From assembly GCA_004762125.1 (NCBI GenBank), contig SIHQ01000011.1:89134-153133 (forward strand): a stretch of DNA of 64,000 nt. Reading direction: 5' to 3'. Shown here piece after piece: positions 28,178 to 38,436 of this stretch (its first letter is position 1; each line of letters opens with the position of its first letter). Source of the DNA: Oceanospirillales bacterium. GTDB taxonomy: Bacteria; Pseudomonadota; Gammaproteobacteria; Pseudomonadales; Endozoicomonadaceae. A model generated the notes under the pieces. It was not told where the DNA came from. It searched no databases and saw only the letters and a program-made list of their open reading frames with translations. The translations under genes and the position numbers were made by a program.

Positions 28178-28876
28178 CTGAAGAAGCTCCTCATGTTTGA
28201 AAGACTGTTGAAGCACTAATCACTCAACCTGTCAGCGCTTAAATAATGCCTGACTATCAGAAAGGAATATTATGTCAATTTGAGTCATGTCAAAAAATAA
28301 ACAGTATAGATGTGACACAATAATTTGTATCAATGATCTGCCTATTTAACCTGACCCTTCCCTCTCCATTGGTTTTCAGTGGACTTCGAATAATTAAAAA
28401 ATATCTTAAGTTTACTGTTAAGCCTATCGTGAGCAATACCTATAACATAGTTGATTCAGAAAAGGCTGCAGACCGTATATAAAAAGACGTCAGAAGACTT
28501 ACAGTACAACAGCTTCAATCATATTCAACCATTCCGTAACAACGAGCAACATCACTTCCACGCATTAATAAATCGAGTTACTTCTATAACAACTAAACAC
28601 GTATTTTTAATAACTTATCAACATTAAAACCAAGCATAATATTTATAGTTATTAACAATCTGCTTACATTCAAAAATAGTATTGATTCGTTCTCCACGTA
28701 TTTTTTCAATCACTGCTATTCTTGCCTCGCATTAATTTCTAATATTTTAAGTCATTGGATACTTAGCTTTTATTTAAGTACTGTTACTTATTCAGGCATT
28801 ATTTTTAATTTAATAACATCACTCCATAAATAATTAATTTAACTAATTACGGATTGAGTCTCCTTTGGAGAAACAA
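28178..28876. promoter_or_regulatory. Long AT-rich region between pflB and an unknown gene, with an FNR-like site
   Basis: TTGAG-TCAT-GTCAA at 28280-28293 has the spacing of an FNR box (TTGAT-N4-ATCAA) and matches it at four of five bases in each half. It lies about 110 bases upstream of the pflB start. The rest, 28300-28860, is strikingly AT-rich and shows no gene I can support. Confidence 0.4.
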
Positions 28877-29311
28877 ATGAGTAAATATATTTACGCAACC
28901 ATCTACGAGCAGTTCACCGGACTTAAGCCCCCTGAACCCCAATCAAACAAGCCACGCAGAAAACGAGGCTATGGCCATCCTTACCGAATGCGTTTGAACA
29001 TTCAGGACGAAGATCAGCAGGAGCAGGAGCCAAAGATTGAACAAGGTTTGGAATTTGAAGCTGAACTGGAATCCACACTTGGTGATGACCTCGACAGCCA
29101 GGCGCACTTTTTACCGAGCATGACTCTGACCGGTCAGCCAAAGCGAGCTGAGACAAGCCAATATCGCACGAAAAATCATTACGCTGCTCGCAGCAATGAT
29201 CAGCAGCGAACGGTGAACTACCCTCCGATAGCGGTTGAAGAATCCAAGGGGGATAGACAGCCCAAGGTTATCTACAAAAAGCGTCGTTGCCTGACATCGG
29301 CTTCACTTTAA
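28877..29311 (+). CDS. Small, charged, probably disordered protein of unknown function
   Basis: Product of 144 residues from the ATG at 28877, which has a clear GGAG six bases upstream. I recognise no family. It opens with MSKYIYATIYEQFTGLKPPE, has a basic patch (NKPRRKRGYGHPYRMRL), then a Gln/Glu/Asp-rich stretch (DEDQQEQEPKIEQGLEFEAE), and ends basic (VIYKKRRC). No signal peptide or membrane span is present. The composition suggests an intrinsically disordered or nucleic-acid-associated protein. It stands alone behind an unusually long AT-rich leader and is followed by a hairpin, so it is a single-gene transcript. The good ribosome site supports that it is expressed. Confidence 0.65.
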   Translation: MSKYIYATIYEQFTGLKPPEPQSNKPRRKRGYGHPYRMRLNIQDEDQQEQEPKIEQGLEFEAELESTLGDDLDSQAHFLPSMTLTGQPKRAETSQYRTKNHYAARSNDQQRTVNYPPIAVEESKGDRQPKVIYKKRRCLTSASL

Positions 29312-29358
29312 ACGGTTCTCGTAAAGGAAGTAATCTTCTCTGACTTGACTCAGTAATG

Positions 29359-29385
29359 CCGCCATACCTTGAACAGGTATGACGG
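29359..29385. terminator. Terminator between the unknown gene and mgsA
   Basis: CCGCCATACCT (29359-29369) and AGGTATGACGG (29375-29385) pair with one mismatch around a five-base loop. TTTAGATTT follows. It lies between convergent genes and may serve both. Confidence 0.7.
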
Positions 29386-29400
29386 TTTAGATTTCGATAA

Positions 29401-29859
29401 TCAGAAAGGACGTGTCTTCAAATACTTTTCGTAGTCCGGAATTCTACGCTCATGAATATTCTGCATCAGAGACGATGAGAACATAAAGTCTGCAGAACTC
29501 TGGTTACAGGCCACGGGAATATTCCATACAGCTGCAATTCTGAGCAACGCCTTTACATCAGGATCGTGGGGCTGAGATTCAAACGGATCCCAAAAGAACA
29601 CCAGCAGATCCAGTTTGTTTTCCGAAATAAGAGCACCAATCTGCTGATCACCACCCAGAGGGCCACTAATGAGTTTGGTCAGAGGCAATTTCAGCTCTTT
29701 TTCCATCAGGCTACCAGTGGTACCTGTAGCGAACAGGTTATGAACAGCCAGCTCCTCACGATGACGGAGCGACCACTCCACCAGTTCTCCTTTCTTCTTA
29801 TCATGTGCTACCAGCGCGATATTTTTCTTCACAGGTACGACATGTGTTTTATATTCCAT
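29401..29859 (-). CDS. mgsA: Methylglyoxal synthase
   Basis: Product of 152 residues, family length. Signatures: NIALVAHDKKKGELVEW (with the substrate-binding His), FATGTTGSL, SGPLGGDQQIG (with the catalytic Asp) and WDPFESQPHDPDVKALLRIA. It turns dihydroxyacetone phosphate into methylglyoxal and phosphate, an overflow route of glycolysis when phosphate is limiting. It is transcribed on its own between two terminators. Confidence 0.96.
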   Translation of the reverse strand: MEYKTHVVPVKKNIALVAHDKKKGELVEWSLRHREELAVHNLFATGTTGSLMEKELKLPLTKLISGPLGGDQQIGALISENKLDLLVFFWDPFESQPHDPDVKALLRIAAVWNIPVACNQSSADFMFSSSLMQNIHERRIPDYEKYLKTRPF

Positions 29860-29961
29860 ACGGAAATCCAGTTGCGTTGGTTTCAGACATCCGAAAACTA
29901 ACCTTCAGACACATGTCTGTCAATTGCTGAAGAATGAGTCAGATCAATGAATAAACAGAAG

Positions 29962-29992
29962 AAAAAGATGAGGGTGGAAGATCCACCCTCAT
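29962..29992 (-). terminator. Terminator of the oadGAB operon
   Basis: ATGAGGGTGGA (29968-29978) and TCCACCCTCAT (29982-29992) form a perfect eleven-pair stem with a three-base loop. On the minus strand CTTTTTC follows. It lies about 45 bases after the oadB stop. Confidence 0.88.
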
Positions 29993-30038
29993 GCAGCCTT
30001 GATCATGCTTTGTACGACAAGTAACCGTGCCGACTTAA

Positions 30039-31340
30039 TCAGCTACCGAGATACTTGATCATCACACCAGCAGCCACTGCAGAGCCGATAACTCCGGCTA
30101 CGTTTGGACCCATAGCATGCATCAACAAGAAGTTCTGCGGATTGGCTTCCAGTCCCAACTTGTTGGATACCCTCGCTGCCATCGGCACTGCTGATACGCC
30201 AGCAGAACCAATCAACGGGTTAACCTTGTTGGTACTGAAGCGATTCATCAGTTTAGCCATCAGAATGCCACAAGCCGTACCAATACCAAATGCAATCACA
30301 CCCAAGGTAAGAATACCCAGGGTTTCTGCAGCCAGGAATTTATCTGCCACCAGCTTGGAGCCTACAGAGAGTCCAAGGAAAATGGTAACGATGTTGATCA
30401 GGGCATTCTGTGCCGTGTCCGACAAACGTTCCACCACACCACATTCGCGCATCAGGTTACCGAAACAGAACATACCCAACAGAGGAGCCGCATCAGGTAG
30501 CATCAGAGCCACCAGAATCAACAGAACCAATGGGAATACGATTTTTTCAGTTTTTGATACAACACGCAGCTGAGTCATCACAATCTTGCGCTCGGCTTCA
30601 GTAGTCAACGCACGCATGATAGGAGGCTGAATCAACGGCACCAGAGCCATATAAGAATACGCTGCAACGGCAATGGCACCCAGCAGATGCGGAGCCAGTA
30701 CACTGGAGACATAGATCGCCGTTGGGCCATCCGCACCGCCAATAATACCGATAGCAGCTGCATCCGCGAGACTGAAGCTCATCAGCCCTGTTAAATTCAG
30801 TAACAAGGCGCCCAATACGGTAGCAAAGATACCAAACTGTGCTGCTGCTCCCAGGAACAGTGTCTTGGGATTCGCCAGTAACGGACCAAAGTCCGTCATT
30901 GCCCCTACCCCCATGAAAATCAACAGAGGTGCAACACCACTACCGATAGCAACAGAGTAAAACTGATAGAGGACACCGTTACTGTATCCGGCATCAGCAA
31001 CTATGTGACCTATGGTAGCGTGCATAACACTGCCTGCTGCCGTATAAGTCGTCAGCAACTCTTTACCAGCCAAACCACTGGTGCCAAGGACAGCATTAAT
31101 GGCTTCCATGACTTCAGGACGAGCCTGATGAACAGCAATTTCCAGAGCATTGTAAGCCAGCCCTGCTTCAGGAATGTTAGCCATGATGCCACCAAAGGCG
31201 ATAGGCACTAACAGTAGTGGCTCAAATTGCTTACGAATCGCCAGATAAAGCAGCACAAAACAGATCAGAATCATGACCAGCTGTCCGCCAGTCATGTTGT
31301 AGATACCCGATCCGTGCCAAAGATTTAGAAGCTTATCCAT
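30039..31340 (-). CDS. oadB: Sodium-pumping oxaloacetate decarboxylase, beta subunit
   Basis: Product of 433 residues with about nine or more hydrophobic segments. Typical blocks are [37 protein letters not shown] and [20 protein letters not shown]. The beta subunit is the inner-membrane part that decarboxylates carboxybiotin and exports Na+. It follows oadA by 15 bases and is the last gene of oadG-oadA-oadB. Confidence 0.96.
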   Translation of the reverse strand: MDKLLNLWHGSGIYNMTGGQLVMILICFVLLYLAIRKQFEPLLLVPIAFGGIMANIPEAGLAYNALEIAVHQARPEVMEAINAVLGTSGLAGKELLTTYTAAGSVMHATIGHIVADAGYSNGVLYQFYSVAIGSGVAPLLIFMGVGAMTDFGPLLANPKTLFLGAAAQFGIFATVLGALLLNLTGLMSFSLADAAAIGIIGGADGPTAIYVSSVLAPHLLGAIAVAAYSYMALVPLIQPPIMRALTTEAERKIVMTQLRVVSKTEKIVFPLVLLILVALMLPDAAPLLGMFCFGNLMRECGVVERLSDTAQNALINIVTIFLGLSVGSKLVADKFLAAETLGILTLGVIAFGIGTACGILMAKLMNRFSTNKVNPLIGSAGVSAVPMAARVSNKLGLEANPQNFLLMHAMGPNVAGVIGSAVAAGVMIKYLGS

Positions 31341-31355
31341 TTACTGCTCCTTCAC

Positions 31356-33140
31356 TCAGGCAATGGCTAACAGAATGTCGCCTACAGCAACACTGTCGCC
31401 GTCACGTACATCGACAGAAGTCACCCTACCGCCTTTAGGTGCACGGACCTCGGTTTCCATCTTCATCGCTTCCAGAATCAGCAACACATCGCCTTCCTGC
31501 ACTTCTTGCCCAGGGTTAACGTGTACTTTCCAGATATTGCCGGCCAGAGGCGCTGGCAAAGGCTCACCATCAACAGCTACAGGAGCAGAGACAGTCGATC
31601 CAGCTGCCGTTTGATTAAGAGAAGTAACATCACCGCCCTCAGCCACTTCGACTACATAGCTATTACCGTTGACCTTGACGGTATAAACACCCGTATCAGA
31701 AGCACTTGAAGCAACCGAGGCAGCCTTCTGTTCAACAGCAGGTTCATTACCTGGTGCTGATTCAAAAGCATCCGGGTTTCCGCGATTTTCCAAGAACTTC
31801 AGACCAACCTGAGGAAACAGGGCATAGGTCAATACATCATCCACGACATCCGTCGCCAGAGAAATACTCTTTTCAGAAGCCAAACCCTTGAGTTCTTTGG
31901 ACAGTTTGTCCATCTCGGCTTTCAGCAAATCAGCTGGACGACAAGTCACAGCTTCATCACCAGCCAATACACGCTCTTGCAATTCTTTGTTGAAAGGCGC
32001 AGGAGCAGCACCGTATTCACCACGGAGAATACCTTGGGTTTCCTTGGATATGCTCTTGTAGCGTTCACCAGTCAGTACGTTCAGAACGGCCTGAGTACCC
32101 ACAATTTGTGAAGTGGGTGTTACCAGAGGAATAAAGCCCAGGTCTTCACGAATCCGTGGAATCTCCAGCAGCACCTCATCAAACTTATCGCTGGCACCCT
32201 GCTCTTTTAACTGGCTTTCCATATTGGTCAGCATGCCGCCTGGTACCTGAGCCGTCAGGATACGAGCATCCACACCGCGCAGCGCACCTTCAAACTTGGC
32301 GTATTTCTTACGAACTTCACGGAAATAAGTCGCTATTTCCTCCAACTTGTTCAGATCCAGACCTGTGTCGCGTTCAGTACCAGCCAGAGCCGCAACGATG
32401 GCTTCAGTTGGTGAATGGCCGTAGGTCATAGACATGGAAGAGATCGCGGTATCAACCCGGTCAATACCGGCTTCAATAGCTTTCAGCAGTGCCATGGAAG
32501 ACATGCCGGAAGTTGCGTGACAGTGCAACTGAATCTCAAAGTCGGTTTCTTTCTTTAGACGAGATACCAGCTCATAGGCATCACCCGGCGTAATAATACC
32601 GGACATATCCTTGATGCAGAGTGAGTCAGCGCCCAGGTCTTCTACCTGTTTGGCCAAATCAATCCAGTTATCCAGTGTATGAACCGGGCTCTTGGTGTAG
32701 GAAATAGTTCCCTGAGCATGAGCGCCTTCACGCTTAACAGCCGCCATAGCCTGCTTTAGGTTACGCGGGTCGTTCATGGCATCAAAGACACGGAATACGT
32801 CCATTCCGTTAGCAACAGCACGTTCAACAAATTTATCTACGACATCATCTGCATAATGACGATAGCCCAGCAGATTCTGGCCACGCAGCAACATTTGCTG
32901 TTTAGTATTAGGCATGGCTTTTTTCAGGGCACGCAAACGTTCCCAAGGGTCTTCGCCCAAAAAGCGGATACAGGCATCAAAGGTGGCACCACCCCAGGTT
33001 TCCAGTGACCAGTAACCAACTTTATCCAGCTGCTCGGCAATCGGCAGCATATCTTCCAGACGCATACGGGTTGCGAACAGGGACTGGTGCGCATCGCGCA
33101 GAACCACATCTGTGATTCCCAATGGTTTAACGTCAGACAT
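31356..33140 (-). CDS. oadA: Oxaloacetate decarboxylase, alpha subunit (biotin carboxyltransferase)
   Basis: Product of 594 residues from the ATG at 33140 (an earlier in-frame start at 33167 would add nine residues). The N-terminal carboxyltransferase TIM barrel starts with [18 protein letters not shown] and contains the metal site around [10 protein letters not shown]. The C-terminal biotinyl domain holds the lysine in EAMKMETEV, after an Ala/Ser/Val-rich linker. The subunit transfers the carboxyl group of oxaloacetate to biotin at the membrane. Order G-A-B and short gaps show a single operon. Confidence 0.97.
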   Translation of the reverse strand: MSDVKPLGITDVVLRDAHQSLFATRMRLEDMLPIAEQLDKVGYWSLETWGGATFDACIRFLGEDPWERLRALKKAMPNTKQQMLLRGQNLLGYRHYADDVVDKFVERAVANGMDVFRVFDAMNDPRNLKQAMAAVKREGAHAQGTISYTKSPVHTLDNWIDLAKQVEDLGADSLCIKDMSGIITPGDAYELVSRLKKETDFEIQLHCHATSGMSSMALLKAIEAGIDRVDTAISSMSMTYGHSPTEAIVAALAGTERDTGLDLNKLEEIATYFREVRKKYAKFEGALRGVDARILTAQVPGGMLTNMESQLKEQGASDKFDEVLLEIPRIREDLGFIPLVTPTSQIVGTQAVLNVLTGERYKSISKETQGILRGEYGAAPAPFNKELQERVLAGDEAVTCRPADLLKAEMDKLSKELKGLASEKSISLATDVVDDVLTYALFPQVGLKFLENRGNPDAFESAPGNEPAVEQKAASVASSASDTGVYTVKVNGNSYVVEVAEGGDVTSLNQTAAGSTVSAPVAVDGEPLPAPLAGNIWKVHVNPGQEVQEGDVLLILEAMKMETEVRAPKGGRVTSVDVRDGDSVAVGDILLAIA

Positions 33141-33184
33141 CGACAAGTTTCCCCCAGTAAAAGCCAAAAAATGGTTTAAAATCG

Positions 33185-33442
33185 TTATTCTTTCTTTGAG
33201 CGATGCATCTTGATAGCAGCACTGATAGCTGCGACCAACTCATGATCGTCTTTTTTTGTAGTAGTAGCCGCAGAACGACTGCCGGAAGCAATCCTTGCCG
33301 GTTCGGGTTCCGGAAAGTAGCAACCAATAAAGCGGGACATCTGACTGGTAACAAAAACCAGCAGAGACAGGAACAGGAACACGAAGCCCATTCCAAAAGC
33401 CATCAGACTCCAGCCTTCTGACATTAACTCAGACGGGGACAT
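33185..33442 (-). CDS. oadG: Oxaloacetate decarboxylase, gamma subunit
   Basis: Product of 85 residues: one membrane span near the N-terminus ([20 protein letters not shown]) and a soluble C-terminal tail, as in gamma subunits that join the alpha subunit to the membrane complex. A short [19 protein letters not shown] end matches the family. It is the first gene of the oad operon. Confidence 0.92.
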   Translation of the reverse strand: MSPSELMSEGWSLMAFGMGFVFLFLSLLVFVTSQMSRFIGCYFPEPEPARIASGSRSAATTTKKDDHELVAAISAAIKMHRSKKE

Positions 33443-33845
33443 AATCAGCTAGATCCTTTGTAATTCTTTTCTACTATTTATACGACTCCTGACTGGTTTC
33501 CGGCCACCTGTTAATCGGCAGCTCTTATAATCAACCATTAGGAGTCAGTCCTAATCGACACAACTTTCCGTGATATATCGCAGCGCAAATTTACCCTGTC
33601 ACGGACAAATAAGCAATGTCCGAACAATATCTAACATTTACTAACATCTGCAGTATCGATACTCGCATTATCCACAACATCTGTACGTAGAATACTGCCG
33701 CAAGTCAACGGTAACCGAAGCAATAAAACATATCGAATGAAATAGCCATAATATTGCCCCACTCAGCTCTTGAGAGCTTTACGACTTGCCCCTTCATTCT
33801 TATCTGTTACATTTGTCAATTTTCATGACGCCAGATACCAAATTA
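33443..33845. other. Divergent intergenic region between oadG and dusC
   Basis: About 400 bases that must hold the promoters of the oad operon (minus) and of dusC-mnmC (plus). I see no clear operator, repeat or small gene. Confidence 0.5.
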
Positions 33846-34832
33846 ATGAGCACCATTACCCTGGCTCCTATGGAAGGAGTTGTTGATTACCTGTTGAGAG
33901 AACTGTTGACCGAGGCCGGCGGTATAGATCTTTGTGTCACCGAATTTATTCGAATCACAGACTATCAACTGCCCACCCAGACCTTTCATCGATACTGTCC
34001 GGAGCTGAAACACGGTTGCCGCACCCGAAGTGGAACACCTGTACATATTCAATTACTCGGAAACAGCCCCGAACGGCTTGCCTTTAACGCGGTCAAAGTC
34101 ACCGAGTTAGGTGCATTAGGTATCGACCTCAACTTTGGCTGCCCGTCAAAAACAGTTAATCGTCATAACGGTGGTGCTGCTCTGCTTCAGTACACCGGTT
34201 TGCTTTACGATATTGTTTCCGCTGTTAGAGAGGCCGTACCGGATACTATCCCGGTCACTGCAAAAATGAGGTTAGGCTATCTCGACAGTGAACTTGCAAT
34301 AGCAAACGCAAAAGCTATAGAGCAAGCTGGAGCAGCATCTCTGGTCGTTCATGCCCGAACTAAACTTCAGGGATATAAACCACCCGCTCACTGGCAGGAA
34401 CTCGTGGCTATTCGAGAGGCTATCAATATCCCCTTGATTGCCAACGGCGATATTTTTTCTGTAGAAGATGCTCTGAAGTGTCGTGAGGTCTCTGGCTGCA
34501 ACGATATAATGGTCGGCCGTGGTGTACTCAGAAACCCGGATTTACCGGCGGCCATTGCCAGTAATATCCAGAATGATGACCCTGACGCACAATGGCAGCG
34601 ATCTCTGGCACTGATTAAACGCTTTACTGAAAAGGTAGCTCAGGTACCAGAGGATCCTGAGCAGGAGCACCCCTACCTTATTACTGACCCAAGACGGTAC
34701 CTTGATGGCCGTTTGAAACAGTGGTTAAGCATGATGGGTAAAAGCTCCGTTCAGGCCCGTCAGTTGTTCGAGCAAGTTAAACAACAAACCAGCATTCAGG
34801 ACATTTCGAACATTATTCAGGAGGCTGGATGA
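33846..34832 (+). CDS. dusC: tRNA-dihydrouridine(16) synthase
   Basis: Product of 328 residues from the ATG at 33846, where the family-typical opening MSTITLAPMEGVVDYLLREL begins; upstream starts (TTG 33786, ATG 33825) are less likely. The FMN-dependent Dus core holds the catalytic cysteine in LNFGCPSKTVNRHNGGAALL. The early CVTEFIRI and HRYCPEL blocks fit the DusC subgroup. It reduces U16 of tRNA. It overlaps mnmC by four bases, giving a two-gene tRNA-modification operon. Confidence 0.92.
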   Translation: MSTITLAPMEGVVDYLLRELLTEAGGIDLCVTEFIRITDYQLPTQTFHRYCPELKHGCRTRSGTPVHIQLLGNSPERLAFNAVKVTELGALGIDLNFGCPSKTVNRHNGGAALLQYTGLLYDIVSAVREAVPDTIPVTAKMRLGYLDSELAIANAKAIEQAGAASLVVHARTKLQGYKPPAHWQELVAIREAINIPLIANGDIFSVEDALKCREVSGCNDIMVGRGVLRNPDLPAAIASNIQNDDPDAQWQRSLALIKRFTEKVAQVPEDPEQEHPYLITDPRRYLDGRLKQWLSMMGKSSVQARQLFEQVKQQTSIQDISNIIQEAG

Positions 34833-36841
34833 CAAGTACTAACAAAGGTAAAAGCAGCCGTCTTGAGTTCGCGAAACTGAACGAGTTAAAGAATGGTTAC
34901 CCTGTCTTCAGTCTCTTTGACGGTACTTATTTATCAACGACGTCCGGACTGGAAGAGATTCATCACACTTTTATCAAACATAACCAGTTAACTGAGCGTT
35001 TTTCCGCTCTGGCTGACCATGAATTGTTTACCATCGGTGAAACCGGCTTTGGAGCAGGACTCAACTTTCTCTACTGCTGGCAACATTTCAATGAACAAGC
35101 GCCTGATTCCGCTCGCCTGCATTTTATTTCTGCAGAAAAAAACCCGATTTCTCCCCAGGATTGGCAACGAGCACTGGCCTTATTTCCCAGCCTGAAGGAA
35201 TTATCGGAACAACTGACTTCGTCGTACATTTCCGCCAGCATCGGTCATCAACATTTATGCTTTGCAGAAGGGCGGATAAAACTCACCCTGTTAATGGGTG
35301 ACATGCTGGACACTCTTTCGCATTTGGACGGTAAGGTGGACGCCTGGTTCCTTAATGGTTTTAGACCATCCAGAAACACTGCCATGTGGCAACCAGAGCT
35401 ATTCAAAACCATCGCCGGAAAAAGTCGTCTGCACACTACCTATACTGCATCTACCTCCGACAGAACCGTAAGCAATAGCCTTGCAGAGGCCGGCTTCAGT
35501 GTTGAGCAAGCCTGTTGTTTCGATCCTAAAAGAGAAGTAATAAAAGGCACGTTAGCAAAACTGCCTGGAGCAGAAGTGAATCACCCAATCTGGTTTCAAC
35601 CACCAGCTCTGTCCTCGTCAAGAAGCAAAACAGCGATTGTTATCGGTGGTGGCATTGCCGGAACCAGCACTGCTCATACATTAGCCAGAAGAGGCTGGCA
35701 GGTTACTCTGCTTGAACAGCGAGAAGACCTGGCCATGGCCGCATCAGGAAACCCACAAGGGATTCTCTACGCCAAGCTTTCGGCAAATCAGACACCGTTG
35801 AGTCAGTTTATTGTTCAGGGGTATTGCTACTCAATCAATCTGTTGAAACAGCTATCTGACGACAGTACCGAACTTTGGCAGCAATCTGGCGTCATTCAAA
35901 TGGCCATCAACGCAAAGATAGAACAGCGCCAAAAAGAGCTTGCCAGCGTTTTTCCTGAAGATTTACTCAGTTTTCACGACAGTGATGAGCTATCTCGCAT
36001 CGCGGGAATTCCTGTGGACCACAGCGGTCTTTATTTCCCGGCCGCTGGTTGGGTTAAACCTGCTGAATTGTGCAAAAATCTGGCCTCTCACCCGAATATC
36101 ACGATCAAGAGCCGTACCACAATAGAGTCTCTAAAAAGGGAATCGGATACATGGACTGTTGAGGCCGTAGAGTCTCACAACAGACAACCACTCCGTTTTT
36201 CTGCAGACATTGTTGTTGTGGCTTGTGCAACCGCAAGCAAAAATCTGGATCAGCTTTCGCATTTGCCACTGAAAAATATCAGGGGGCAAATTACTGAAGT
36301 TGAAGTAACCAGTGCCAGTAAACAACTAAAGACTACTGTCTGCGGTGAGGGTTATGTAGCACCTGCTGATAACGACAGACACACCTTTGGTGCAACTTTT
36401 GACTTTAACAGCCAGTCAGAAGAAGTCATCGACGCAGAGCATCAACAGAATATTGTAATGCAGCAACAATGGAATCCACACTTTCTGGAAGCAGCTGGAG
36501 GTGCGGATACAAAGATCATTGGCGGTAAAGCAGGATTCAGATCAACAACGCCTGACTATCTTCCTGTGGTAGGAGCTATCATTGACCGGCTGCAATTTAT
36601 GGATGACTTTGCCATGTTGAGAAAAAACACACGGCATACATTCAACCAGCCTCCAGCTTACCTGAACGGTCTTTATGTCAATGCGGGGCATGGGTCGAGG
36701 GGAATGATTACAGGACCACTGTCTGGCGAAGTACTAGCGGCGATGATTTGTGGAGAAACATCTCCTATTCCAGATTCTTTGATCGACGCCATGAATCCGG
36801 CAAGATTTCTGATCAGGGATATGTCTAGAAACAGAATTTAA
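34829..36841 (+). CDS. mnmC: Bifunctional tRNA mnm5s2U biosynthesis protein
   Basis: Product of 670 residues in two domains. The N-terminal methyltransferase part (about 1-250) has FTIGETGFGAGLNFLYCW and a DAWFLNGFRPSRN motif. The C-terminal FAD oxidase part starts with AIVIGGGIAGTSTAHTLARR near residue 268 and ends with NAGHGSRGMITGPLSGEVLA. Together they convert cmnm5s2U to mnm5s2U at the tRNA wobble position. The start codon overlaps the dusC stop (ATGA). Full-length and without defects. Confidence 0.96.
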   Translation: MTSTNKGKSSRLEFAKLNELKNGYPVFSLFDGTYLSTTSGLEEIHHTFIKHNQLTERFSALADHELFTIGETGFGAGLNFLYCWQHFNEQAPDSARLHFISAEKNPISPQDWQRALALFPSLKELSEQLTSSYISASIGHQHLCFAEGRIKLTLLMGDMLDTLSHLDGKVDAWFLNGFRPSRNTAMWQPELFKTIAGKSRLHTTYTASTSDRTVSNSLAEAGFSVEQACCFDPKREVIKGTLAKLPGAEVNHPIWFQPPALSSSRSKTAIVIGGGIAGTSTAHTLARRGWQVTLLEQREDLAMAASGNPQGILYAKLSANQTPLSQFIVQGYCYSINLLKQLSDDSTELWQQSGVIQMAINAKIEQRQKELASVFPEDLLSFHDSDELSRIAGIPVDHSGLYFPAAGWVKPAELCKNLASHPNITIKSRTTIESLKRESDTWTVEAVESHNRQPLRFSADIVVVACATASKNLDQLSHLPLKNIRGQITEVEVTSASKQLKTTVCGEGYVAPADNDRHTFGATFDFNSQSEEVIDAEHQQNIVMQQQWNPHFLEAAGGADTKIIGGKAGFRSTTPDYLPVVGAIIDRLQFMDDFAMLRKNTRHTFNQPPAYLNGLYVNAGHGSRGMITGPLSGEVLAAMICGETSPIPDSLIDAMNPARFLIRDMSRNRI

Positions 36842-36870
36842 ATAACGTGGATTGAGAAAGGTTGTATACA

Positions 36871-36902
36871 GCAGATAGTTCAACGATTATTGAGCCATCT
36901 GC
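36871..36902 (+). terminator. Possible terminator after mnmC
   Basis: GCAGAT (36871-36876) and ATCTGC (36897-36902) can pair, extended by G-C pairs inside; TTTAT follows. It is a weak hairpin between convergent genes. Confidence 0.35.
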
Positions 36903-36926
36903 TTTATAAAGAGAGAATAAGGAATA

Positions 36927-37553
36927 TCAGGAGTTTTCTGACATTGGATCAGTCACCAGTAATTCAATCTCATCTGGATTCTGATGATAGTAGAGCCTGA
37001 AATTAATCATCACGGTTTTGGAGATATTATTGACACCAGCCAAATCCACCAGTGTCTGAACTTGTTCGTCATAACCGAAAGCAGAGGCGTTCAACAAAAT
37101 GGGCTGAACACTGCTTACTTCGATATCGCCATTCTTATGCTCAAAGACTGACAGCTCAGGCCTCATTCTCACCTGTTTACCATTCAATGCTACTTTGGCA
37201 GAGACCTGTACCGGAGCAGTTTCGCCTTCAATGATTTTCTTTTTAATTCTCTTGCTTAGACGAACACTGACTTCAGCCATAGGAAAGTCAACTACTTTGA
37301 AAAATAGATCACGTAAACGATTGTCACGTTTGACTATTCCACTCTCAAGGCTGGCCAGATCAATATAAAGGGAAGCATTACCCTTTTCAGAAATACTACC
37401 CTTCAACCGCTCAAACGTTGCCGTGGTAGCCAGATGTGTGTTCTTGGTGAACGTGAAGTAAAACTTTGAACGATCGTTATCCAATGTCCAGGAAGCCTGA
37501 ACACTCATTACTGCAAATATCGAAAGTAACAACAACCAACGTACAGCTCTCAT
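36927..37553 (-). CDS. YceI-family periplasmic protein
   Basis: Product of 208 residues. A signal peptide (VRWLLLLSIFAVMSVQA) is followed by SWTLDNDRSKFYFTFTKNTH, the opening of the YceI lipocalin-like barrel, which binds polyisoprenoid lipids in known members. The blocks SLYIDLASLESGIVKRDNRL and FKVVDFPMAEV are also typical. It acts in the periplasm; the ligand and role here are unknown. It has no operon partner. Confidence 0.88.
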   Translation of the reverse strand: MRAVRWLLLLSIFAVMSVQASWTLDNDRSKFYFTFTKNTHLATTATFERLKGSISEKGNASLYIDLASLESGIVKRDNRLRDLFFKVVDFPMAEVSVRLSKRIKKKIIEGETAPVQVSAKVALNGKQVRMRPELSVFEHKNGDIEVSSVQPILLNASAFGYDEQVQTLVDLAGVNNISKTVMINFRLYYHQNPDEIELLVTDPMSENS

Positions 37554-37670
37554 CGAAGTCCCCTTTCCAGCTTTTATTTTTGTATTAATACGCTATACGA
37601 AGCATATAAGCATCCACTAACAAAATAAAGCGCATGAGCAGATGTAATGGGCAGGAAGATGATTCATAAA

Positions 37671-37700
37671 TTTGCAGGCAGCCAAACGACTGCCTGCAAA
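37671..37700 (-). terminator. Terminator after the second msrA
   Basis: TTTGCAGGCAG (37671-37681) and CTGCCTGCAAA (37690-37700) are a perfect eleven-pair stem with an eight-base loop. It lies eight bases after the msrA stop. Confidence 0.8.
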
Positions 37701-37708
37701 TTTGATTA

Positions 37709-38353
37709 TTACTGATTCAATGAAGGAGGCAAACAAACACCGGTTCCACCCAACCCACAATATCCTTCAGGATTTTTGGCCAAATACTGTTGATGGTAGG
37801 ATTCAGCGTAATAGAATTTTGTCGCTGCAGTGATCTCTGTGGTAATACTGCCTTTGCCGTCTTTTATCAGAGCTTGCTGATAGAGTTCTTTCGACGCATC
37901 GACAACAGCAACCTGTTCTTCACTGGTTGTATAGACGGCTGATCGGTACTGCGTGCCACGATCATTACCCTGCTGCATTCCTTGAGTTGGATTATGAGAC
38001 TCCCAGAATATTTTGAGTAAAGAATCCAGGCTGATCATTGTCGAGTCATAGGCGACCATCACTACCTCAGCATGGCCTGTGCCACCACTGCACACTTCTT
38101 CATAGGTCGAATTTTCTGTATATCCCCCCATGTATCCTACGGCTGTCGTCCAGACACCCTTTACCTGCCAGAAAAGGCGCTCCGCTCCCCAGAAACAACC
38201 CATCCCCAAATAAACAACAGATAACTGATCCGGAATTTGTTCTTTAATGGAATGACCATTTACGAAGTGGATATCCGAAACTAAAACTTCTTCCGAATGT
38301 CCTTTAATGGCCTGCTCTGGTGTCGGCAACTGCTTTTTATCAAAACCGGTCAT
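37709..38353 (-). CDS. msrA: Cytoplasmic peptide-methionine (S)-S-oxide reductase
   Basis: Product of 214 residues without signal peptide. The active-site motif is MGCFWGAERLFW (Cys53), followed by GGTGHAEVVMVAYD, HNPTQGMQQGNDRGTQYRS and SYHQQYLAKNPEGYCGLGGTG. The C-terminal Cys residues likely act in recycling. This is the classical long MsrA form; the copy at 11984-12622 is exported. Together they cover repair in two compartments. Confidence 0.95.
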   Translation of the reverse strand: MTGFDKKQLPTPEQAIKGHSEEVLVSDIHFVNGHSIKEQIPDQLSVVYLGMGCFWGAERLFWQVKGVWTTAVGYMGGYTENSTYEEVCSGGTGHAEVVMVAYDSTMISLDSLLKIFWESHNPTQGMQQGNDRGTQYRSAVYTTSEEQVAVVDASKELYQQALIKDGKGSITTEITAATKFYYAESYHQQYLAKNPEGYCGLGGTGVCLPPSLNQ

Positions 38354-38436
38354 ACTCTGTTACTCCTTCTCTACAGAAACGAAAATAATTTACTGCTCTG
38401 TATCGCTTTTTTATACGATGAGATAACAATATGGAT

